Source of the DNA: Streptomyces tsukubensis
GTDB lineage: Bacteria; Actinomycetota; Actinomycetes; Streptomycetales; Streptomycetaceae
Direction: 5' to 3'
NCBI RefSeq assembly: GCF_003932715.1
Contig: NZ_CP020700.1
Coordinates: forward strand, 7,090,501-7,154,500
Length of the DNA: 64,000 bases
Position 1 is the first letter of the stretch; each line of letters begins with the position of its first letter. The position numbers were made by a program, and so were the translations under genes. This document shows, in pieces, positions 1 to 7,662 of the stretch. The notes beneath the pieces were generated by a model. It saw only the letters and a program-made list of their open reading frames with translations. It was not told the DNA's origin and searched no databases.

Positions 1-1085
1 CTGACCTGCCCGCCTTCGATCCGCGCGGGCCAGCGCAGTATCGACGGCACCCGGATTCCGCCGTCCAGGAGCGACCCCTTGTTGCCGCTGAGCGGCCAGT
101 TGTACGAGAAGCGTTCGCCGCCGTTGTCGCTGGCGAAGAACACCAGGGTGTCCTCCTCCTGCCCGGACCGTTTCAGGGCGGCGAGCACCTTGCCGACCGA
201 GCGGTCGAGATCCTCGACGAGCTGCCGGTACTTCGCGAGCGATCCCCCGTCCTGGTGCCACAGCGCCCGCCGGTCGCCCGCCTTGATCCGGCGGACGATC
301 TCGGCACTGGTCTCCTCGTCTCCGTCCGCGATCCACGGCCAGTGCGGGGTGGTGAAGTTGAGGTTGAGGAGCCACGGGGTGCGGCCGTGGTCACGGCCCA
401 CGTACTCGACCGCCCGCTCGGTCAGGATGCGGGTGTAGTAGCGCAGGTCACGGTATTCGGCATCGCCTTCGTAGAGGTCGTACTCACCGCCGGAGCTCAG
501 TTTGGAGTAGTACTCCAGCGCCCCGCCGAAGTTGCCGAAGAACTCCTCCCAGCCGGACCGGGTGGGGCTGTAGTCGGGCAGGTAGCCGCAGTGCCATTTG
601 CCGATCAGCGCGGTCCGGTAGCCCGCGTCGCGCAGCAGGGAGGCAAGGGTGGGATGGGTGGGTTCGAGCCCCACCGAACGGTCCGCGATCGGCTCGGCGA
701 GCCCGCCCTTCGTACGACCCGGATAGCGGCCGGTGTAGAGGCTGAAGCGGGTGGGCGAGCAGGTCGCGGAGCCGCTGTACGCGTCGGTGAACCGCACGCC
801 CTGCCGGGCGAGCCGGTCCAGGTTCGGCGTACGGATCTCGGGGGCTCCGTAGGAGGACAGATCCGCCCAGCCCAGGTCGTCGCCCAGGATGAACAGGACG
901 TTGGGGCGGCGGGCGCCCCGGCCGCGTGCCGGGGCGGCGCGGAACGGGCGCTCGGCGGGCAGGGTTCCGGCGCCGGCGGGCGAGGCGGCCGAGGCGTCCG
1001 TGGCGGACAGGCCGAGGGCCGCGACGGCCCCGGCGGCGGTACCGCCGAAGGCGCGCCGGGACGGAGAGGGGTCGAAAGAGGTCAC
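1..1085 (-). CDS. Tat-exported sulfatase (arylsulfatase family), 3' end cut by window
   Basis: Type I sulfatase hydrolysing sulfate esters outside the cell. The start is GTG at 1085, seven bases after a GGAG. The N-terminus contains SRRAFGG followed by an Ala/Gly-rich stretch, a twin-arginine signal. The metal-binding DD is in NVLFILGDDLGW. The formylglycine motif CSPTRFSLYTG has its Cys near residue 109 and matches the C-x-P-S/T-R consensus. Further along come GKWHCGY and an SDNGG-type motif. About 361 codons are visible; the C-terminal part lies beyond base 1. The gene is divergent from the methyltransferase at 1827, with 741 bp between them. Family assignment is firm; the substrate is unknown. 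Confidence 0.9.
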   Translation of the reverse strand, partial: MTSFDPSPSRRAFGGTAAGAVAALGLSATDASAASPAGAGTLPAERPFRAAPARGRGARRPNVLFILGDDLGWADLSSYGAPEIRTPNLDRLARQGVRFTDAYSGSATCSPTRFSLYTGRYPGRTKGGLAEPIADRSVGLEPTHPTLASLLRDAGYRTALIGKWHCGYLPDYSPTRSGWEEFFGNFGGALEYYSKLSSGGEYDLYEGDAEYRDLRYYTRILTERAVEYVGRDHGRTPWLLNLNFTTPHWPWIADGDEETSAEIVRRIKAGDRRALWHQDGGSLAKYRQLVEDLDRSVGKVLAALKRSGQEEDTLVFFASDNGGERFSYNWPLSGNKGSLLDGGIRVPSILRWPARIEGGQV

Positions 1086-1826
1086 GGGGGTGCTCCAGGG
1101 CAGGAGTGAAGGGCTCCGCGCGATGCGCGAAACACCGCACGCGGAGACGGAGAACCGGGGTTGCCGGGAGGGATGCGATCCGGGGCGTGCCGGATCAACC
1201 GGAAGGCCGCCGAGGCCTCAGGGCGCGGCGGGGTGCGTCAGACGCGACGACAGATGGCGCTCGCGACACGGACCAGGTCGACGTGGCGGCGCTCCACAAG
1301 ACGGACCCGCAGGTCACCCAGTGGCTGCATGCCCGCAGACCCTTCCCGATGCGTCTCCTCCTGTCAACGCCCCGCCCACCACTCGGAACCCGGAGGCACC
1401 GTCCGGGCCGGTCCGTCCCTACCGGAGCCGTTTCCCCTTCCGCGGGCGGAGACGGACGGCCACGAGGTGCCCGAGGCCGGGCCGATGGTGCCGCGGCCGC
1501 CCGAGGCGTCCTGGACGGACTTCCTGACCTCCGGGACAATGGCCCCCATATACCCACCACCGGGGTCGGACCGCGGCACCCCGGTGCTCCCCGAACGGCC
1601 ACCCGCACCGTCGCGACCTGCTGCGTCGTCGACCGACGGTGCCGCCTCCGTGGTGGAACCCTGCCGGCCACCGCGGACGGCAGCCCCCGGCCCCACCGTA
1701 CGCAGACAGGGCATCGCGTGACCCCCGAAGCCCTCGGGCCGTTCACTCGGCGCAGTACGGCAGCCGGGCCCTTCACCGGCCCACACCCCCACATCCCCAC
1801 ACCCCCTCGCGTCCGGGAGAACCCTC
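1086..1826. other. 741-bp divergent intergenic region, no gene recognised
   Basis: Lies between the sulfatase (minus) and the methyltransferase (plus). Open frames exist on both strands, but their conceptual products are Arg/Pro/Gly-rich with no recognisable motif, as expected for shadow frames in high-GC DNA. It should hold the two divergent promoters; I could not place a convincing -35/-10 pair. Confidence 0.5.
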
Positions 1827-2669
1827 ATGACCGACGACTCGTCCCTGCACCACACCGCCCTGTCGTCCCCCGACAGCGGCCGACTGCCCGACGAAACGGC
1901 CGGGATCGCGGACGGCGCGACCGCCGACGGGAACATCCACGTCGGCTACTGGGACGGCGCCGCGGACGACCGCACGCTGGACCAGGCCACCGACCGGCTC
2001 ACCGACCTCGTGGCCGGGCGGCTGGCCGCCGCACCCGGCAGGCATCTGCTGGACGTCGGCTGCGGAACCGGCCGGCCCGCTCTGCGGATCGCCCGGGCCA
2101 CCGGCGCCCGGGTGTCGGGAATCTCCGTCAGCCACGAGGACATCGACCTCGCCCGCATCCGGGCGGACGCCGACGCGCTCGGCGACCGGGTGGACTTCCG
2201 GTACGCGGACGCCTGCGCACTGCCCTTCGAAGCCGCGTCCTTCGACGGTGCCTGGGCCATCGAGTCCATGATGCACATCCCCGACCGGGTCGCCGCCCTC
2301 TCCGAAATCGCCCGGACCCTGCGGCCCGGCAGCCCGCTGGTCGTCACCGATGTGCTGCTCCGGTCGCCGGTGACCGGGGACGCCGCGGACCTGGTCCGCC
2401 GGACGTGCCGGGCGTTCCGGTCCCCGTCCCTGCCCGAACCGGCAGAGCTCCGCAGTGCCCTCGACCGCGCCGGTCTGGAGCTGGTGGAGTTCAACGACAT
2501 CGGAGAGCAGGTCCGGCGGACCTACCAGGCGTTCGCCGATGCCTTCGGGGACATCGCCCCCTCCGCCGACGAACGCCATCACGAGTTCTTCACCTTCACC
2601 CGCTCCCTGCCCCGGTTCGGCGCCCTCCCGCAGATCGGCTATGTCTTCCTGGTCGCCCGCCGTCCGTGA
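1827..2669 (+). CDS. SAM-dependent class I methyltransferase
   Basis: 280-aa Rossmann-fold methyltransferase. SAM-binding motif I is LLDVGCGTGRPALRIA (about residues 72-87), followed by a GISVSHEDIDLAR segment typical of the UbiE/RebM-like small-molecule C/O-methyltransferases of natural-product clusters. The ATG at 1827 follows GGGAGA. A GC-rich hairpin 33 bp after the stop suggests a monocistronic unit, so membership of the downstream carbamoyltransferase cluster is likely but not proven. The substrate cannot be read from the sequence. Confidence 0.85.
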   Translation: MTDDSSLHHTALSSPDSGRLPDETAGIADGATADGNIHVGYWDGAADDRTLDQATDRLTDLVAGRLAAAPGRHLLDVGCGTGRPALRIARATGARVSGISVSHEDIDLARIRADADALGDRVDFRYADACALPFEAASFDGAWAIESMMHIPDRVAALSEIARTLRPGSPLVVTDVLLRSPVTGDAADLVRRTCRAFRSPSLPEPAELRSALDRAGLELVEFNDIGEQVRRTYQAFADAFGDIAPSADERHHEFFTFTRSLPRFGALPQIGYVFLVARRP

Positions 2670-2701
2670 AAGAAAGACCCGGGGAGACTCTCCGGACACC
2701 A

Positions 2702-2719
2702 GGCGGGGAGACCCCCGCC
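2702..2719 (+). terminator. putative terminator after the methyltransferase
   Basis: Perfect 7-bp inverted repeat GGCGGGG/CCCCGCC with loop AGAC, 33 bp past the stop of the 1827-2669 gene. There is no U-tract, as is usual in Streptomyces. Confidence 0.45.
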
Positions 2720-2789
2720 GATCCGGCCAGCGTCAACGACCGCGACAGGGCCGGTAGTGGCAGGAAAGCGACCGTTTGGGGAGAGCACG

Positions 2790-2921
2790 ATGAGGAGACT
2801 TCCCGTCCGCGGCGCGGGCATACCGGGACAGCAATGGCCTCCCCGTCCGTGCGGACTGCCCGAATACCCGCGCCCCTCCGCATCCACGGCACCCCACCGG
2901 CCTTCATTCATGACCATATGA
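2790..2921 (+). CDS. possible 43-aa Arg/Pro-rich small ORF
   Basis: ATG at 2790 lies four bases after GGGGAGAG, a near-ideal ribosome binding site. It opens a 43-codon frame starting MRRLPVRGAGIPGQQW and ending at TGA 2919-2921, inside the dyad at 2906-2923. The product is Arg/Pro-rich with no recognised domain. It could be a leader peptide or chance; only the binding site supports it. Confidence 0.2.
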   Translation: MRRLPVRGAGIPGQQWPPRPCGLPEYPRPSASTAPHRPSFMTI

Positions 2922-2923
2922 AT
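2906..2923. promoter_or_regulatory. inverted repeat, candidate operator
   Basis: ATTCAT-GACCAT-ATGAAT is a perfect 6-bp inverted repeat with a 6-bp spacer, extendable to 9-bp arms with one mismatch. It sits in an AT-rich pocket about 270 bp upstream of the Nudix gene. It is a candidate binding site for a regulator of the biosynthetic run; the regulator itself is not in the window. Confidence 0.3.
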
Positions 2924-3150
2924 AAATGCCGGATCGGGGAGAAGTCGAGACGGCCGAAGTCCTACGCGAACCGGTGTTCACCCACGATGGCGGATGGTAT
3001 TCCGGGCGAAAACGCGGGTACCTTGAACATCGCGGGCCGGTGATAATTCGGACCGCTTCCCTGCTGCCGTTCGAGATGTGCAGCCATGTCTGCATCTTGT
3101 ATCCGGTGTGCGGTGCATTGAGTCTGTGTGCAGGTGAAATGAGGAAAAGA

Positions 3151-3189
3151 ATGTCCCGCATGCGTCGACCGGACGCGGTGAACGGCTGA
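3151..3189 (+). CDS. 12-aa leader peptide ORF translationally linked to the Nudix gene
   Basis: ATG at 3151 follows GAGGAAAAGA, the best ribosome binding site in this stretch. It encodes MSRMRRPDAVNG and stops at 3187-3189, one base before the Nudix ATG at 3191, which has no clear ribosome binding site of its own. This arrangement suggests ribosomes terminating on the leader re-initiate on the Nudix gene. An in-frame ATG at 3139 would lengthen it by four residues. Confidence 0.35.
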   Translation: MSRMRRPDAVNG

Positions 3190-3190
3190 T

Positions 3191-3664
3191 ATGGCCGGGA
3201 CGAGCGAACCCCGACTGGTGGTGGGCGCGCTGATCCGCGACCCGTACGACCGGATATTCGTCCAGCGCCGCGCGGCCGGCCGACGGCTCTTCCCCCACTG
3301 CTGGGACGTCGTCGGCGGAGCCGTGGAGGCGGGGGAGTCCCTTCTGGACGCACTCCACCGCGAGATAGCGGAGGAGACCGGATGGCGGCTGCGCCGCGTC
3401 CTCGCCCGGGTGGCGCACGAGGAGTGGACGGCGGACGGATTACGGCATATCGAGACGGACTACGTCGTCGAGGTGGACGGGGACCTCTCGTCACCCGCAC
3501 TCGAACGGGACAAGCACACCGAGTTCGCCTGGATAGCCGCGGCAGACGTCTCACTGCTCGACGAGAACACGCGGCGCAGCGGGAGCACCTTCATCAAAGA
3601 CACCGTGACCGCGGCGCACAACTGGCTCGCCGATGCCTCGGGGAAGAGAAACGGAACTCTCTGA
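3191..3664 (+). CDS. Nudix hydrolase (contains a TTA codon)
   Basis: 157-aa Nudix protein hydrolysing a nucleoside diphosphate linked to another group. The Nudix box GAVEAGESLLDALHREIAEE continues TGW and fits G-x5-E-x7-REUXEEXGU completely. The start at 3191 lacks a clear ribosome binding site and follows a 12-codon leader ORF by one base. Codon 84 (3440-3442) is the rare leucine codon TTA, which in Streptomyces needs bldA tRNA. It is first gene of the run ending in the carbamoyltransferase. It may process a nucleotide-sugar or isopentenyl-type diphosphate (inference) or be housecleaning. Confidence 0.88.
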   Translation: MAGTSEPRLVVGALIRDPYDRIFVQRRAAGRRLFPHCWDVVGGAVEAGESLLDALHREIAEETGWRLRRVLARVAHEEWTADGLRHIETDYVVEVDGDLSSPALERDKHTEFAWIAAADVSLLDENTRRSGSTFIKDTVTAAHNWLADASGKRNGTL

Positions 3665-3756
3665 ACCGTCTGCGGCCAAGGACCGGCCGGGCCCCGCGCA
3701 CCTCTCCCGGCCGCCTGCTCCATCCTCGAACGATGTTCTGTGAGGGGCCATTCCGG

Positions 3757-4773
3757 ATGCCCGGTGACACATCGAAGAACAGTCGTCCCCGATCCCGAGT
3801 ACTCGTGATCGGATTTGCCGGACATCAAGGGAAGGAGTATCTCCCGCTCCTTCGGGAGACCGCGGACGTCGTCGGCGGAGTCGACCCCGCCCCGACGGCC
3901 CCCGCAGTCGCCGCCGCATGGGGATTCCCCCATTATCGGACCCTCGGTGAGGCGCTCGAAAAGGCCGACTTCGACGCCGCATTGGTCACTGTGCCGCACA
4001 GCGAACACTTCCCTGTCTGTACGAAACTCCTGACGCACGGCATACATGTCATCAAGGAGAAGCCGTTCGCCGTCACGGAACAGGAAGCCCGGCAGCTGAT
4101 ACACCTGGCGCAACGGGCCGACCGCAGCGTCTTCACCCTGCTGCAACGGAACTTCAACCCGGTGTTCCGGTTCGCCCGGGAGAACCTCGCCCGGATCGGG
4201 GAGCCCTACTGGTTCTCCTACGACTACCACTTCAACCTGGCCCGCCCGACCGCGGGCTGGCGCGCCTCCAGAGAACAGGCCATGGGCGGTGTCCTCCTCG
4301 ACATGGGCTACCACCTCATGGACGTGCTGAGCGGAATGTTCCCCGAACCCGCCCGCGTGCACTCCGCCTTCGTGCACCACTACCAGGAGATGCGGGATCG
4401 CCGGCTGGAGGATCTCGTCAGCCTCATGTGCAGCTACCCCTCCACGGGACTGGTGGGCTCACTGCGCATTTCACGCCACCACTACGAGAAGACCGAGCAC
4501 CTCTGCGTACTCGGTACGGAGGGTGCGCTGAACGTCGCCCCCGGGGCCGCGGTCCTGCACTCCGTCGGCGGCCCGCCGCTGGAGCGCCACACCTGGGAAG
4601 GCCCCAAGACCGACACCGTACGTTCCATGATCACCCACCATCTGGGGCATCTGGACGACCGCGCCTACCGCCAGGACCACTTCCGGCGCCAACTCGCCGT
4701 CGTACGCACTATCGACCGGATCTACCGGGACCGGTCACGCGAGCGGAACGAACTCGCAGACCGCTGCGCCTGA
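3757..4773 (+). CDS. Gfo/Idh/MocA-family NAD(P)-dependent oxidoreductase
   Basis: 338-aa sugar or cyclitol dehydrogenase. The N-terminal Rossmann segment VLVIGFAGHQGKEYLPLL is a slightly unusual variant of GxGxxG. The family lysine is in IKEKPFAVT (about residue 103). The ATG at 3757 is preceded by GAGGGG nine bases upstream; an in-frame ATG at 3733 is possible but has no better ribosome binding site. Together with the DegT aminotransferase next door it matches the oxidise-then-transaminate logic of NtdC/NtdA (kanosamine) and RifL/RifK (AHBA). It probably makes the keto group that is aminated next (inference). Confidence 0.88.
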   Translation: MPGDTSKNSRPRSRVLVIGFAGHQGKEYLPLLRETADVVGGVDPAPTAPAVAAAWGFPHYRTLGEALEKADFDAALVTVPHSEHFPVCTKLLTHGIHVIKEKPFAVTEQEARQLIHLAQRADRSVFTLLQRNFNPVFRFARENLARIGEPYWFSYDYHFNLARPTAGWRASREQAMGGVLLDMGYHLMDVLSGMFPEPARVHSAFVHHYQEMRDRRLEDLVSLMCSYPSTGLVGSLRISRHHYEKTEHLCVLGTEGALNVAPGAAVLHSVGGPPLERHTWEGPKTDTVRSMITHHLGHLDDRAYRQDHFRRQLAVVRTIDRIYRDRSRERNELADRCA

Positions 4774-4806
4774 CCCCGAGCCCACCCGCGACCGCAGGAA
4801 GGACCT

Positions 4807-6096
4807 ATGGCGACCGCCGAACGACTCGCCCTCCTCGGGGGCGCACCCGCCGTCGACCAGCCACTGCCGCACGAGATCTGGCCGCCCCCCGCCGACGAAG
4901 CGGAACTGGCCGAAATCGCCGGACAGCGGAACACCGACATCTCCATCAAGGGCAACAGCGGCCCCATCGGACGGCTGGAGACCGACTTCCTCGCCTTCCT
5001 CGACGGCGGAGCACGCTACGCCGTCACCTTCAACTCCGGTACCAGCGCCCTCCTCGCCGCCTACTTCGCACTCGGCGTACGCGACGGCGTGGACGTCGTC
5101 GGACCGGCGCTCACCTACCACGCGGCGCTGAGCCCCGTCTTCGCGCTCCGCGGTGACGTGGTCCTGGCCGATATCGACCCCGACACCCGGGGACTGGACC
5201 CCAAGGCCCTTCAAGCCGCGCTCACCGAACGCACCAAGGTCATCACCGTCGTCCACCAGTGGGGCCACCCCTGCGACATGGACGCGATCTCGCGGATCGC
5301 CGAACGGCACGGGCTGCGCGTTCTGGAGGACTGCTCCCACGCCCACGGCAGCCGCTACAAGGGCAAACCGGTCGGCACCTTCGGCGACGCCGCCGTCTTC
5401 TCCCTCCAGGCCAACAAGGCCGTCTACGCGGGGGAGGGCGGCATCCTCGTCACGAGCGACCCCCAGGTGCACGACCGCGCCACACTCCTCGGGCACTACC
5501 GGGACCGCTCCCGGGACACCGTCCTCGACGAGGACCTGCGCGCGCACTGGGTCACCGGCTTCGGCCTCAAACTCCGGATGTCGCCGTTCAACGCCATCGT
5601 CGCCCGGCACGCGCTCGCGGCCTTCCCGGCCCGCAAGGAGGCCCGGCACCGCTGTCTGCGCCACTTCGGGGACCAACTCGGTGACGTGCCCTATCTGGAG
5701 CCGGTGCAGGTCGCGGCCCATGTCGACATGGGCGCCTGGTACGGCTACAAGCCGCTCTACCGCCCCGAGGCACTGGGCGGCGTCCCCCGCTCCGTACTCG
5801 TCGAGGCGCTGCGCGCCGAAGGCCTGGAGGTGGGCGCCCCCTCCGGCCCCCGGCTGTCGACCCTGCCGCTCTACGCCCGCCCGGAGAACCCCCTCTTCCC
5901 CGGAGTGCCGAAGCGGGGCACCGCACCGGAGTCCGGCTCGCACGCCGCGTACGTCGAACAGCACGCGCTGTCGCTGCCCACCTTCACCGACTGGCCGAAG
6001 GACAGGGCCCTCATCGACCAGTACGCCGAGGCCTTCCGCAAGATCGGCCGCCACCGCGAAGCGCTCGTACGCTACGCGGCCGGCCCGTCCCGATGA
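4807..6096 (+). CDS. DegT/DnrJ/EryC1/StrS-family PLP aminotransferase (AHBA-synthase-like)
   Basis: 429-aa sugar or cyclitol aminotransferase using PLP. It opens with ALLGGAPAVDQPLPHEIWP as in the AHBA synthase and scyllo-inosose aminotransferase group. It has FNSGTSALLAAYFALGV, VLEDCSHAHGSRYKG for PLP phosphate/ring contacts, and the Schiff-base lysine at about residue 204 in SLQANKAVYAGEGG. The ATG at 4807 follows AGGAAGGACCT. The stop overlaps the next gene as ATGA. It probably transfers an amino group to the ketone made by the preceding dehydrogenase. A role in AHBA synthesis itself is less likely, because no DAHP-type shikimate genes are present here. Confidence 0.88.
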   Translation: MATAERLALLGGAPAVDQPLPHEIWPPPADEAELAEIAGQRNTDISIKGNSGPIGRLETDFLAFLDGGARYAVTFNSGTSALLAAYFALGVRDGVDVVGPALTYHAALSPVFALRGDVVLADIDPDTRGLDPKALQAALTERTKVITVVHQWGHPCDMDAISRIAERHGLRVLEDCSHAHGSRYKGKPVGTFGDAAVFSLQANKAVYAGEGGILVTSDPQVHDRATLLGHYRDRSRDTVLDEDLRAHWVTGFGLKLRMSPFNAIVARHALAAFPARKEARHRCLRHFGDQLGDVPYLEPVQVAAHVDMGAWYGYKPLYRPEALGGVPRSVLVEALRAEGLEVGAPSGPRLSTLPLYARPENPLFPGVPKRGTAPESGSHAAYVEQHALSLPTFTDWPKDRALIDQYAEAFRKIGRHREALVRYAAGPSR

Positions 6097-6812
6097 GCCA
6101 CACCACGAAAGAGGCGGAGACCATGACCTTCGAGGAGTCCCCCGAGACCGTGGCGCAAGCCCTGCAGCACGCCCTTCTGGGCGACGACCTGCCGGACTCC
6201 TTCACCCTGCTCGGACGGGAATGGGACCTGCACCGGGGCGTCTTCCCCGGCACCCTGAGCGCCGCCACGGAGGTCATGGCCTCCACCGTCCCCTATCCGA
6301 AGGGCGGCTCGTTCCTGGAGGTCGGCTGCGGTACGGGCGTCATCTCCGTGACCGCCGCGCTCCACGGCTGCGCCTCCGTGACCGCACTGGACATCAACGA
6401 CAAGGCCGTGGCCAACACGATCGCCAACGCCGAGCGGCACGGTGTCGCCGACCGGGTACGCGTCCTCCACAGCGATATGTACACGGCGCTCGGTCCCGGC
6501 GACCGCTTCGACACCATCTTCTGGAACGTGCCCTGGACCTATGTGGAGGACGACTTCTCCCTCTCCACCGATCTGCACACCGCCGTCTTCGACCCCGGCT
6601 ACCAGGGCCAGGCCAGATACATCACCGGCGCCCCCGAGCATCTGGCCGACGGCGGCAGACTCCTGCTGGGCACGGCCGACCTCGGGGACCGCGAACGGCT
6701 CGACGCCCTCGCCGACGGAGCCGGAATGCGGTGCGAACTGCTGCACCGTGTGCGCCGGATCGAAGAGGTACGCGTCATGGAGTACCACATCCTCGAACTG
6801 CACCCGAAGTGA
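6093..6812 (+). CDS. PrmC/HemK-like SAM methyltransferase with NVPW motif
   Basis: 239-aa class I methyltransferase. Motif I is FLEVGCGTGVISVTAAL, the acidic ribose-binding residue is in VTALDINDKAV, and the catalytic-loop motif IV is WNVPWTY in place of the N-P-P-Y of glutamine N-methylases. The region after it (DPGYQGQARYITG) also follows the PrmC plan. The ATG at 6093 overlaps the aminotransferase stop; ATG 6123, preceded by GAGGCGGAGACC, is an equally good start giving 229 aa. An N-methyltransferase acting on the newly introduced amino group is the natural guess (inference). Confidence 0.82.
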   Translation: MSHTTKEAETMTFEESPETVAQALQHALLGDDLPDSFTLLGREWDLHRGVFPGTLSAATEVMASTVPYPKGGSFLEVGCGTGVISVTAALHGCASVTALDINDKAVANTIANAERHGVADRVRVLHSDMYTALGPGDRFDTIFWNVPWTYVEDDFSLSTDLHTAVFDPGYQGQARYITGAPEHLADGGRLLLGTADLGDRERLDALADGAGMRCELLHRVRRIEEVRVMEYHILELHPK

Positions 6813-6822
6813 CGGGCCCGCC

Positions 6823-7662
6823 ATGCCACCGCACGCCGATCTCGAACTGGCCCTGCAACTGGCCGATACCGCCGACAGCATCACCACCCGGCGTTTCCAA
6901 GCCCGTGACCTGCGGATCCGGGAGAAGCCCGACCGTACGCCGGTGACCGATGCGGACACCGCAGTCGAAGCAGCAGTACGCGAGGCACTGAGATCCGCCC
7001 GCCCGGACGACGCCTTCGCCGGAGAGGAGACCGGCGGGACCGTCACCGCAGGGCGCACCTGGATGGTCGACCCCATCGACGGCACCAAGAACTTCCTGCG
7101 CGGGATCCCGGTCTGGGCCACCCTGATCGCCCTGCTGGAGGACGGCCGGCCCACCGTCGGGGTGATCAGCGCCCCCGCCCTGCACAGCCGCTGGTGGGCG
7201 GCGGCCGGAAGCGGCGCCCGGCTGCGGCGCGGGCCCGCCGACAGCACCCCCCTGCCCCTGCGGGTCTCCGGCGCCACCCGCCTCGACCACGCCTATCTGT
7301 CCACCACCAGCACCCGCACCTGGGACGTCTTCCACTCGTCCGCCGCCTATCTGCGCCTGGCCGCAGCGTGCTGGGAGGACCGTGCCTTCGGGGACTTCCT
7401 CCAGCACTGCATGGTGGCCGAGGGCACCCTCGACATCGCGGCCGAACCGGTCGTGAACCCCTGGGACATCACCGCCGTCCAGATCCTCGTCGAGGAAGCG
7501 GGCGGAGTCTGCACCGATCTCCTGGGCGCCCCGCCCCGAAGCGGCACCGGCGCCCTCTCCGCCAACCCGCTGCTGCACCGGCTCGCCCTGCAAGAACTGT
7601 CGGACCGGCAATCCACAGACCGGCAATCCACAGAGAAACGGAGAAACGGACCACCATGCTGA
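6823..7662 (+). CDS. inositol-monophosphatase-fold phosphatase, HisN-like
   Basis: 279-aa Mg-dependent phosphatase closely following the actinobacterial histidinol-phosphatase HisN pattern. It has RIREKPDRTPVTDADTAVEA at the N-terminus, the metal ligand in GEETGG, the core DPIDGTKNFLRGIPVWATL, and the distal metal Asp in NPWDITA. No histidine genes are adjacent, so a paralogue recruited to dephosphorylate the pathway's amino-sugar phosphate (the role of NtdB or RifM) is likelier than histidine synthesis. The C-terminus carries a tandem 15-bp duplication (DRQST twice) and overlaps the next gene by 7 bp. Confidence 0.85.
   Translation: MPPHADLELALQLADTADSITTRRFQARDLRIREKPDRTPVTDADTAVEAAVREALRSARPDDAFAGEETGGTVTAGRTWMVDPIDGTKNFLRGIPVWATLIALLEDGRPTVGVISAPALHSRWWAAAGSGARLRRGPADSTPLPLRVSGATRLDHAYLSTTSTRTWDVFHSSAAYLRLAAACWEDRAFGDFLQHCMVAEGTLDIAAEPVVNPWDITAVQILVEEAGGVCTDLLGAPPRSGTGALSANPLLHRLALQELSDRQSTDRQSTEKRRNGPPC
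7603..7648. repeat. tandem direct repeats at the end of the phosphatase gene
   Basis: Two perfect 15-bp copies (7603-7617 and 7618-7632, beginning GACCGGCAATCC) are followed by two copies of GAGAAACG (7633-7648). The 15-mer duplication is in frame. The second repeat creates the GGAG upstream of the carbamoyltransferase start. Confidence 0.85.

Larger units (their letters stand above)
2670..3190. other. 521-bp intergenic region with regulatory signals
   Basis: Holds a terminator-like hairpin (2702-2719), a possible 43-aa ORF (2790-2921), an AT-rich inverted repeat (2906-2923) and a 12-codon leader ORF (3151-3189). From about 2900 to 3170 the AT content rises well above that of neighbouring coding DNA, marking a promoter region for the Nudix-to-carbamoyltransferase run. 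Confidence 0.5.

Noticed and set aside
926..3043. 705-aa open frame on the plus strand over the sulfatase and methyltransferase
   Set aside because: Arg/Pro-rich, overlaps two well-supported genes in other frames and contains no motif.
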